A stretch of DNA of 22,854 nt from positions 1 to 22,854 of IMG/VR virus record IMGVR_UViG_3300042924_000174. One strand, written 5' to 3'. The notes beneath the pieces were generated by a model that worked only from the letters and a program-made list of their open reading frames with translations, searched no databases and was not told the DNA's origin. Source of the DNA: a virus. The translations under genes and the position numbers were made by a program. Positions 16,795 through 22,854 of this stretch are shown here, in pieces (positions within the stretch are counted from its first letter, which is position 1; the number at the start of each line of letters is the position of its first letter).

Positions 16795-17153
16795 TGGCAC
16801 ATTACGCATACTTAGATGAAAATAACATTGTTGTTGCCGTAACAGTAGGCAAAGATGAAACCGAACTTATTGATGGTTTAGATACTGAGACCTACTATGC
16901 ACAAGGTACTCCTTACACAGTCAAGCGCACCTCATATAATGGCAACATTCGCAAAAACTACGCAGGAGTTGACTATTACTTTGATGAAGCTCGTGATGCC
17001 TTTATTGCCCCTAAGCCTTACGACTCTTGGGTACTCGATGAAGAAACCTGCCGTTGGCAAGCACCTGTTGCTTACCCTACAGATGGCCTTATGTACACTT
17101 GGAATGAAGAAATTACGGATTGGCAAGCAATTAGGATTGAGGAGTCAGAATGA
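16794..17153 (+). CDS. Fibre-associated small protein (119 aa)
   Basis: ATG 16794 overlaps the adhesin stop (TAATG); an in-frame TTG at 16785 is not needed. It starts MAHYAYLDENNIVVAVTVG, then TSYNGNIRKNYAGVDYYFDE and FIAPKPYDSWVLDEETCRWQAP, and ends YPTDGLMYTWNEEITDWQ. This N-x-R-K-N-Y-A-G plus PKPxxSWVLxEETxxWxAP arrangement is one I have met often in environmental phages beside fibre genes. Its role has not been assigned, with a virion or fibre-assembly role most likely. Overlap with the following fibre gene (ATGA, 17150-17153) supports that link. Confidence 0.7.
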   Translation: MAHYAYLDENNIVVAVTVGKDETELIDGLDTETYYAQGTPYTVKRTSYNGNIRKNYAGVDYYFDEARDAFIAPKPYDSWVLDEETCRWQAPVAYPTDGLMYTWNEEITDWQAIRIEESE

Positions 17154-17758
17154 CAAGATCACGCGACGTTGCAAACATTGATGGACTCTTAACGACCAAA
17201 GGCGATATCTATGCTGCAACTGCTGCTGCCACCCCAGATCGTCTTGGAGTTGGTGCAAACAACACAGTGCTGACTGCTGACTCAACAACTGCAACTGGTT
17301 TAAAATGGGCAGCAGGCGGTAAAATTTTGCAAGTAGTTTCAAGTACTTATTCAACAGCAACGACAGTAGCATCCACGACTTATGCTGACACGGGACTATC
17401 TGCCACGATTACACCATCTGCGACAACCAGCAAAATTTTGGTCTTAGTTACTCAATCTTATGCAATGGCGAGATCGGATACTACGGTTGGTTACGCCTTA
17501 AAAATTCGCCGTGATTCAACGGATATTTTTAACGGATCAGCCGCCTACCAAACATCATATTTCTATTTGGACGGAAATACTGTCTTTAAAGAAATCTATT
17601 CATATACAAATTACACATATTTGGATTCTCCAAGTTCTACATCTGCATTAACCTACAAAACTCAAGGCCGAGCATATTTGACTACAAGCGGTGGAACAGT
17701 CACTTTTCAAATTGGTTCTGGCACTTCAACCATTACCCTATTAGAGATTGGCGCATAA
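17150..17758 (+). CDS. Modular tail fibre A (202 aa)
   Basis: GAGGAG at 17139-17144 precedes ATG 17150. Residues 11-53 carry the module LLTTKGDIYAATAAATPDRL...GVGANNTVLTADSTTATGLKW. I know this as a repeated shaft or attachment module of phage fibres. Residues 57-202 form a beta-rich knob with SATITPSATTSKILV and YLDSPSSTSALTYK. Both parts are clearly related to the second half of the gene at 20004, so the two are paralogous fibres. The shorter N-terminus implies this one attaches by a different partner. The end of the gene is AT-rich. Confidence 0.75.
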   Translation: MTRSRDVANIDGLLTTKGDIYAATAAATPDRLGVGANNTVLTADSTTATGLKWAAGGKILQVVSSTYSTATTVASTTYADTGLSATITPSATTSKILVLVTQSYAMARSDTTVGYALKIRRDSTDIFNGSAAYQTSYFYLDGNTVFKEIYSYTNYTYLDSPSSTSALTYKTQGRAYLTTSGGTVTFQIGSGTSTITLLEIGA

Positions 17759-17759
17759 T

Positions 17760-18017
17760 ATGATACACGAAGAAATTGTAAAAGCGTTAAGTTATCTTTA
17801 CCCAGAAGCAAAATATGTTTTAAGTGGTGAAGATATTGAAAATATTGATTGGCAATCTACCAATATACAAAAACCTGATCTTGCTACATTGGAAAAAGCC
17901 TACGCGGATTCTTTAGAATCTGATAAGAAAGCAAAAGAATTAGCAGCGATTAGAAAAACTGCCCTCCTTGAGCGTCTAGGCATTACTGAGGATGAGGCTA
18001 AGCTGCTGCTTTCATAG
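17760..18017 (+). CDS. Small helical fibre-associated protein A (85 aa)
   Basis: ATG 17760 lies one base after the fibre stop; an upstream in-frame TTG (17748) would overlap the fibre gene and adds only four residues. Sequence: IVKALSYLYPEAKYVLSGED, then a charged helix (DLATLEKAYADSLESDKKAK) and LLERLGITEDEAKLLLS. It resembles, from memory, small proteins such as XkdW encoded after phage fibre genes. It has a paralog at 20927 in the same relation to fibre B. It could be a fibre chaperone or a bound end-piece. Confidence 0.65.
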   Translation: MIHEEIVKALSYLYPEAKYVLSGEDIENIDWQSTNIQKPDLATLEKAYADSLESDKKAKELAAIRKTALLERLGITEDEAKLLLS

Positions 18018-18021
18018 TATT

Positions 18022-18030
18022 TGATATACT
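18022..18030 (+). promoter_or_regulatory. Extended -10 promoter, probably giving a leaderless mRNA
   Basis: TGATATACT (18022-18030) combines a TGn extension with TATACT, a good sigma-70 -10 box that also fits the actinobacterial TANNNT consensus. Six bases separate it from ATG 18037, so the expected start of transcription is at or next to the start codon. No Shine-Dalgarno precedes that ATG and no clear -35 is seen. It is the only strong promoter candidate noticed in the window. Confidence 0.55.
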
Positions 18031-18036
18031 GTCAAT

Positions 18037-19098
18037 ATGAGATTCCACGTAATAAGCCTGCCACATACACAAACAACTAAAGATTACGTCAACTGCGCCT
18101 ATACCGAAAAGGTAAGACGCTTTTGTATGATGATGAAGAGTCTAGGCCATACGGTCTATCTCTATGCTGGAGATCAGAATGAAGCACCGGTAGATGAACT
18201 TATCACTTGCATCACCAAGGAACAGCAGGATGAAGCACTTGATGGTAAGCACTACACCGAAGCTGCATTTGATAATGCGTTACCACACTGGCAGATCTTT
18301 AATAGCAACGCCATCATTCAACTAGGCAAGCGTCTGCAGAAGAAAGACTTTATCTGCTTGATCGGTGGTGCTTCACAGAAACCTATCGCAGATGCCTATC
18401 CAGAGTATATGAGCGTTGAGTTCGGTGTTGGATACGGTGGAGTATTTAGCCAGTACAAAGTCTTTGAGTCTTACGCTTGGATGCACAGCATCTATGCAAT
18501 GTTTAAGAACCCTACGCTAGTAGATGGAAACTTCTATGATGCGGTAATACCTGGTTACTTAGAACCAGAGATGTTCCCGCTACAAGAGAAGAAGGAAGAC
18601 TACTACCTATACGTAGGTCGTATGGTAGATCGCAAAGGTTTAATTGTTGCACAACACGTCTGTAGAGAACTAGGCGTTAAGTTAATTATGGCAGGTCCTG
18701 GTAATAACCCAAAGATTGAATATGGTGAATGGGTAGGACCAGTAGGACCGGAAGAACGAGCGAAGTTAATGGGCGGTGCTATTGCCCTATTTGCTCCAAC
18801 GCTTTACATCGAACCTTTTGGAAATGTGGTAATTGAGGCGCAAGCCTGTGGAACTCCAACAATTACCACAGACTGGGGAGCCTTCACGGAAACCAACCCC
18901 AACGGAGTTACTGGATACCGTTGCAGAAATGCAATGGAATTTGCAGTAGCAACAGAATGGGTCAAGGACTTAGACCCAGTAGCAATACATAAGAGAGCAG
19001 TAGCGTTGTATTCATTAGAGGCTATTGCACCACAATACGAGCAATACTTTGCAAGACTGCTAACTCTATGGGGAGATGGCTGGTATGAAAGGAAATAA
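18037..19098 (+). CDS. Glycosyltransferase, GT-B fold, GT4-like (353 aa)
   Basis: A retaining GT4-type enzyme that should move a sugar from an NDP- or UDP-sugar to an unknown acceptor. The N-terminal domain (1-170) begins with a strand, MRFHVISLPH. The C-terminal Rossmann domain opens with YLYVGRMVDRKG (190-201), continues with VKLIMAGPG, and carries the E-x7-E donor-binding motif at Glu259 and Glu267 in EPFGNVVIEAQACGTP. Length is normal and no residue is obviously missing. There is no ribosome site and a -10 box lies directly upstream, so leaderless translation is likely. It interrupts the tail genes and may decorate a virion protein or change the host surface; the acceptor cannot be told from sequence. 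Its stop overlaps the next gene (TAATG). Confidence 0.85.
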   Translation: MRFHVISLPHTQTTKDYVNCAYTEKVRRFCMMMKSLGHTVYLYAGDQNEAPVDELITCITKEQQDEALDGKHYTEAAFDNALPHWQIFNSNAIIQLGKRLQKKDFICLIGGASQKPIADAYPEYMSVEFGVGYGGVFSQYKVFESYAWMHSIYAMFKNPTLVDGNFYDAVIPGYLEPEMFPLQEKKEDYYLYVGRMVDRKGLIVAQHVCRELGVKLIMAGPGNNPKIEYGEWVGPVGPEERAKLMGGAIALFAPTLYIEPFGNVVIEAQACGTPTITTDWGAFTETNPNGVTGYRCRNAMEFAVATEWVKDLDPVAIHKRAVALYSLEAIAPQYEQYFARLLTLWGDGWYERK

Positions 19099-19994
19099 TG
19101 CCAACACTAATTGATATGGTTGATGAGGTTCGCTCATCTCTGGCAGGGTATACCTTGCGTCAGGATAGAATATCTTATCTGACATCAGCAATTAATACAA
19201 CAGACCTTGCTATGAACATCGGTTCATCTGCCAACCTTGCTAAAGGCATCATTGAAATTGATGATGAACTGATCTGGATTGATAACTTTAGCCAGACAAG
19301 TAGCACGCTTAATGCAGCTCCAGGCTTTGGTCGAGGATACCAAGGAACATCACCTGCACCTCACAGCCAGTATGCACAGATCACCCTTACTCCAACCTTC
19401 CCAAGGGTAACAATTAAGAAGGCTATCAACGATGTTATCAATAGCCTCTATCCTAAACTCTGGGCTGTCTCTTCTTACACCTTTACCTTTAATGCCAGCC
19501 AGACAACCTATGCCCTGCCTGATGATCTTGAATCAATCCTCTATATGTCTTGGCAGACAACAGGTTCAAGCCTTGAGTGGCTACCTATCAACCGTTGGCG
19601 TGCAGATCCAATGGCAAACGTTGCAACGTTTAATACAACAAACACAGTAAATATTTACGAGAACATCCAGCCTGGTAGAACCGTACAGGTCTACTACACA
19701 ACTACTGCAAATACTTTAGATAACAATACAGATGACTACGCAGATGTAACAGGGTTACCTGAATCATCTGTTGAGGTAGTGATCTTAGGAGCCTGTTACA
19801 AGTTGCTATCTTATGTAGATTCTGGACGTATCAACCTAAGTTCAGCAGAAGCTGATCTAAACGATACCAAGATTCCAAGCAGTGCAGGCGTTGCTTCATC
19901 CCGATACATCTATGCTCTATATCAGCAGAGACTCAATGATGAAGCGCTTAAACTTCAAGACAAGTATCCAATCCGTATCCACTACACAAAGTAA
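19098..19994 (+). CDS. Head-to-tail adaptor or tail-tube-A-like protein (298 aa)
   Basis: AAAGGAA precedes ATG 19098. Residues 1-90 contain DMVDEVRSSLAGYT and IIEIDDELIWIDNF, a start found in many phage structural proteins. The middle (110-220) has a helical TIKKAINDVINSLYP element and SQTTYALPDDLESILYMSW. The C-terminal part is helical with YKLLSYVDSG and YIYALYQQRLNDEALKLQ. The L-P-D-D-L element and the size recall podophage gp11-type adaptor proteins between portal and nozzle. The nozzle-like gene at 21200 supports the idea. Confidence in the exact role is low, but confidence that it is a virion protein is good. Confidence 0.55.
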   Translation: MPTLIDMVDEVRSSLAGYTLRQDRISYLTSAINTTDLAMNIGSSANLAKGIIEIDDELIWIDNFSQTSSTLNAAPGFGRGYQGTSPAPHSQYAQITLTPTFPRVTIKKAINDVINSLYPKLWAVSSYTFTFNASQTTYALPDDLESILYMSWQTTGSSLEWLPINRWRADPMANVATFNTTNTVNIYENIQPGRTVQVYYTTTANTLDNNTDDYADVTGLPESSVEVVILGACYKLLSYVDSGRINLSSAEADLNDTKIPSSAGVASSRYIYALYQQRLNDEALKLQDKYPIRIHYTK

Positions 19995-20003
19995 GGCAGA
20001 TAA

Positions 20004-20927
20004 ATGACTAGAGAATATTCGAGTATTAGCGTTGAGACAACGCTTAACAGTGGTATCAACACTACTGCAACTACTATGGTTCTTCCATCAGTTGCTGCCG
20101 CTACTGCTTTGCTAGGTGGCGTATCCCTTGCTCCTGGTAACGTAGATATCTTTACCGTTGCAATAGATGTAGATACCATCAATGAAGAGATTGTTTATGT
20201 GACAGGCGTATCTGGTGACACGCTCACCATTAGTCGAGGTCAAGCCGGAACAGGAACTCCTGGAGTATCTGGTATTGCCCACAGTGCTGGTGCAACCATC
20301 AAGCACGTACTTACATCATCTGATCTTATCTACTTCAACACTGCAATCCAGCCAGATACTTTGACTGCTAAGGGTGATATCTATGCTGCATCAGCATCAG
20401 CTACAGTAGGTCGAGTAGCCGTAGGTACCAATGGTCAGGTGCTAACTGCAGATAGTTCACAGACTAGAGGATTGGCTTGGACTACAATTTCAGCAACTCC
20501 TAAAATTGGACAAGTAGTTCAGACAACTGGTAGTTCATCCTTTACCACATCATCTTCATCTTATGTAGATGTTACTTCTATAACTGCAACAATAACCCCA
20601 ACATTAAGTACAAGCAAAATTCTTGTAAGTGTATCTTTTGATGGTACCTATAATGGTCCTTGGCAAAATCCAAATATTGCTTCGGCAGGATTTCAAATCG
20701 TTCGTACTTCAACTTCAATTATGGAGTCAGGCCCTTGGATTACTTGGGGACTTGCAGGGTCAAACGAGATTTCTTTAAGACAGCGATATTGCCTGATGTA
20801 TTTAGATTCACCTGCTACAACATCTGCAACGACTTACAAACTGCAATGCAAGGTGGCCCAGAACAGCGTAAACGCTGGTGTGGTCGCATACCCTTGGTCT
20901 ATTATTCTTCAGGAGGTTCTCGTTTAA
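20004..20927 (+). CDS. Modular tail fibre B (307 aa)
   Basis: Starts at ATG 20004 after AAGG (19993-19996). Residues 9-110 form an attachment module with ETTLNSGINTTATTMVLPS, TINEEIVYVTGVSGDTLTISRG and HSAGATIKHVLTSSDL, a pattern common in actinophage fibres. Residues 119-160 are the KGDIYAAS...GRVAVGTNGQVLTAD module, and 167-307 a beta knob with SITATITPTLSTSKILVSV and YLDSPATTSATTYK. The last two parts are homologous to fibre A at 17150. The longer N-terminus suggests this is the fibre anchored directly to the tail. It is followed by a strong AGGAGG for the next gene. Confidence 0.78.
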   Translation: MTREYSSISVETTLNSGINTTATTMVLPSVAAATALLGGVSLAPGNVDIFTVAIDVDTINEEIVYVTGVSGDTLTISRGQAGTGTPGVSGIAHSAGATIKHVLTSSDLIYFNTAIQPDTLTAKGDIYAASASATVGRVAVGTNGQVLTADSSQTRGLAWTTISATPKIGQVVQTTGSSSFTTSSSSYVDVTSITATITPTLSTSKILVSVSFDGTYNGPWQNPNIASAGFQIVRTSTSIMESGPWITWGLAGSNEISLRQRYCLMYLDSPATTSATTYKLQCKVAQNSVNAGVVAYPWSIILQEVLV

Positions 20928-21190
20928 TGATTACACTTACTAAGGCGCTTATGTCGCTTCGACCAAATAAAGAATTTTCGTGGAGCAATGATGACTTATC
21001 TACTCTGGTTTGGCACTCTCCAGATGTAATTACTCCAACACTTGATGAACTTAACGCTGAAGTTGCTCGTCTTGAAGCCTTGCAAGATCAGGAAAAGGCA
21101 AACAAGGAAGCAGCCCAAGCATCAGCTGTAGCAAAACTTAAAGCACTTGGCTTATCAGATGTAGAAATCGCAGCACTGTCTAACAACTAA
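20927..21190 (+). CDS. Small helical fibre-associated protein B (87 aa)
   Basis: The ATG at 20927 overlaps the fibre B stop (TAATG) and follows AGGAGG at 20911-20916, which rules out longer starts in this frame. It begins MITLTKALMSLRPNKEFSWS, then SPDVITPTLDELNAEVARLE as a long helix, and ends AKLKALGLSDVEIAALSNN. Position, size and helix order match the 85-residue protein at 17760, including the ALxxLxP opening and LGxxxxEaxxLS-type end. Both are probably fibre chaperones or fibre-bound subunits. Confidence 0.68.
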   Translation: MITLTKALMSLRPNKEFSWSNDDLSTLVWHSPDVITPTLDELNAEVARLEALQDQEKANKEAAQASAVAKLKALGLSDVEIAALSNN

Positions 21191-21199
21191 GGAGTAATA

Positions 21200-22854
21200 A
21201 TGCCCTACGGCGATGACATTACTGAGGGAATCCCCTATGTACTCTCCAACCCTGCAGGATCTACCGCCTATATTCCAACTGGGCCAGCCTATGAGATAGC
21301 CTTTGCAGGGCTACCGTTCTTTCTTGCAGCATCCGATGAGCAACCTTACCGTCGAGTCACAGCGCAGTATCGCAAGCAACAGATTGACCAGACGCGTGAA
21401 CCTGGTGAGCAGACGCTCACCGGCTGGTGGGTTAGATCTCAATCCTCGTTCCACTTAGGAGCGGGGATTAAGTATTTTGAGCCTATCCAAGAAGAGTCAC
21501 TGCGCTTTCAATACACAGAATCTAAAGGTGTAGATGTCTGGACCAGAGGACAGGCTACTCTGCTTAATGACACTGCCAGTTTCTATACAGGTTCAGCTCC
21601 TGCTCAGATGATCGGTGTTAACGATGGCACCAATGACTGCATCATTGTCAGTGATGGATCAGCACTCAAAAAGATCACAACCGCTGGTTCTTCAAGCACA
21701 TACACACAGGCTGGTACAGCATCTACTATTTACAGCCTTACCACTAACGGTAAGCAATACTTCTTTGTCAATGGTTCGACAGTTCACCGAGGTAATATCT
21801 CTGGCAGTACTAGCGATACCGAAATCTACACAGCCTCTAGCACTACTCGTGCAACTATCCGCTACGTAAAGCAGCGCCTTATTGTCGCTATCGGTCCTGC
21901 TATCTATGAACTTAACGCTAACGCTAGTGCATCAACTGCACTACCTACTGCCTTGTATACCCATCCGAACTCATCTTGGGTCTGGTCTAGCATCTCTGAA
22001 GGACCACAGGCCATCTACATCTCAGGCTATGATCCTAATGGAACATCATCATCTGTCTTCAAGGTCGGCCTAGATGCAACAACTCCTAACTCTCTAGGCT
22101 TTCCAACCCTTGAAACACCTACTGTAATTATTGATCTGCCAACTGGTGAATACATCAATGACTTCGATGTCTATCTTGGTACCTATGCCATCCTTGCAAC
22201 CAGCGCTGGCTTTAGAGTCGGAGTCTCTGATGCAACTGGAGACATCCAGTATGGACCGCTTCTCTTTAGAGATGCTGCCTGTACTGCTATCGCTTTCAAG
22301 GATAGTTATGCCTACATCGCAACAAAGGTAGATGGCGAAGCAGGTCTAGTTCGTACTGATCTATCTACAACTGTTATCGCTAGCGCTCTGTATTTTCCTT
22401 GGGCTTGGGATCTAGTTGCTGCTGGTACTACTGTTACCGCATCTCAGGTTGCTTTCTTTGGCAACTCAGACCGATTAGCATTTGCTACAGGCAATAACAT
22501 TTGGGCTGAGGCAACAACTCTGGTAGCAAGTGGTTACTTGCGTACCGGTTATATCCGCTACAACACACTTGAAACTAAGATCTACAAACTGCTACAAGCT
22601 CGCATTGATACAACCAATGGCGGTATTACGATCCAATCTATTGACTCAACCGATACTGAATATTCTATCGGTGTCTTCTCACAAGGTGAGAGCGTACCTG
22701 AGATCAACGTAAGTTACCCAACTACTTCACAAGAGTATCTTGGCTTTAAGTTTACTATGTCTAGATCAACTGCTGATTCAACCAAGGGGCCACTATTTAC
22801 TGGCTACCAGTTGAAGTCACTGCCAGCAGTTCCCCGTCAGCGCCTGATCCAATA
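21200..22854 (+). CDS. Large tail protein, probable nozzle or hub (3' partial, 551+ aa)
   Basis: An open frame from ATG 21200, with AAGGAG at 21189-21194, running without a stop to the window end (551 complete codons). It begins MPYGDDITEGIPYVLSNPAG, then LTGWWVRSQSSFHLGAGIKYFEP. Next come many beta hairpins with repeated modules such as GVNDGTNDCIIVSDGSALKK, YSLTTNGKQYFFVNGS and RYVKQRLIVAIGPAIYELN, which look like beta-propeller blades. Near the end is YQLKSLPAVPRQRLIQ, a motif I link to large tail proteins of actinophages and podophages, including T7 gp12-like nozzles. It is a structural tail protein with good confidence. The exact place is inferred from the adaptor-like gene before it. 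Confidence 0.68.
   Translation, partial: MPYGDDITEGIPYVLSNPAGSTAYIPTGPAYEIAFAGLPFFLAASDEQPYRRVTAQYRKQQIDQTREPGEQTLTGWWVRSQSSFHLGAGIKYFEPIQEESLRFQYTESKGVDVWTRGQATLLNDTASFYTGSAPAQMIGVNDGTNDCIIVSDGSALKKITTAGSSSTYTQAGTASTIYSLTTNGKQYFFVNGSTVHRGNISGSTSDTEIYTASSTTRATIRYVKQRLIVAIGPAIYELNANASASTALPTALYTHPNSSWVWSSISEGPQAIYISGYDPNGTSSSVFKVGLDATTPNSLGFPTLETPTVIIDLPTGEYINDFDVYLGTYAILATSAGFRVGVSDATGDIQYGPLLFRDAACTAIAFKDSYAYIATKVDGEAGLVRTDLSTTVIASALYFPWAWDLVAAGTTVTASQVAFFGNSDRLAFATGNNIWAEATTLVASGYLRTGYIRYNTLETKIYKLLQARIDTTNGGITIQSIDSTDTEYSIGVFSQGESVPEINVSYPTTSQEYLGFKFTMSRSTADSTKGPLFTGYQLKSLPAVPRQRLIQ

Noticed and set aside
16385-16802. Pro-rich minus-strand frame and a Val/Ala/Leu-rich plus-strand frame in the adhesin gene
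   Set aside because: Shadows of GGY repeat coding; low complexity and no start signals.
20660-20926. Longer 5' extension of the small gene at 20927
   Set aside because: It would overlap fibre B by 270 bases; AGGAGG plus ATG at 20927 and similarity to the 17760 protein define the start.

Overview
The window is a stretch of the virion-morphogenesis region of a tailed dsDNA bacteriophage (Caudoviricetes), entered inside the large terminase gene and left inside a large tail gene. Every credible gene is on the + strand. Most neighbours are joined by stop/start overlaps (ATGA, GTGA, TAATG), and there is no gene-free stretch longer than about 125 bases. A podovirus-like particle fits best: the major capsid protein looks like the N4-gp56 family, no tape measure or tail-tube subunit is recognisable, and there are adaptor-like and nozzle-like candidates. 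The host is probably an actinobacterium with moderate GC, perhaps freshwater. This is inference, from a leaderless TANNNT promoter, from the HxxxHP...CFGC small protein, and from conserved blocks in the large virion proteins that I associate with actinophages.

Layout. 1-632 is the TerL nuclease end. 642-2399 is the portal, followed by three small unknown proteins (2417-3213). 3210-9988 holds a 1562-residue giant virion protein and two mid-sized partners, possibly an internal or ejection protein set. 9989-10113 is a structured intergenic gap. 10114-11744 holds the scaffold candidate and the major capsid protein, which seems to carry an Ig-like insertion; a strong hairpin follows it. 11808-12394 has two small head-region genes. 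12405-13267 is a nest of five overlapping small genes, four of them lysine-rich. 13278-13897 has two small structural genes. 13894-18017 is a host-recognition block: a collagen-like fibre, a small beta protein, a polyglycine adhesin, a small fibre-associated protein, a modular fibre and a small helical protein. 18037-19098 is a glycosyltransferase with its own apparent leaderless promoter. 19098-19994 is an adaptor-like protein. 20004-21190 is a second fibre plus small helical protein, paralogous to the first pair. 21200 to the window end is an open frame of at least 551 codons, probably a nozzle or hub protein.

Together the genes cover DNA packaging, capsid assembly and a modular adhesive tail. 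The best leads are the duplicated fibre/small-protein cassettes flanking a separately promoted glycosyltransferase, the basic micro-gene nest, and the Ig-like insertion in the capsid protein. Family names come from pattern memory, not from a search. No tRNA, CRISPR array, integrase, transposon, lysis gene or replication gene was seen.
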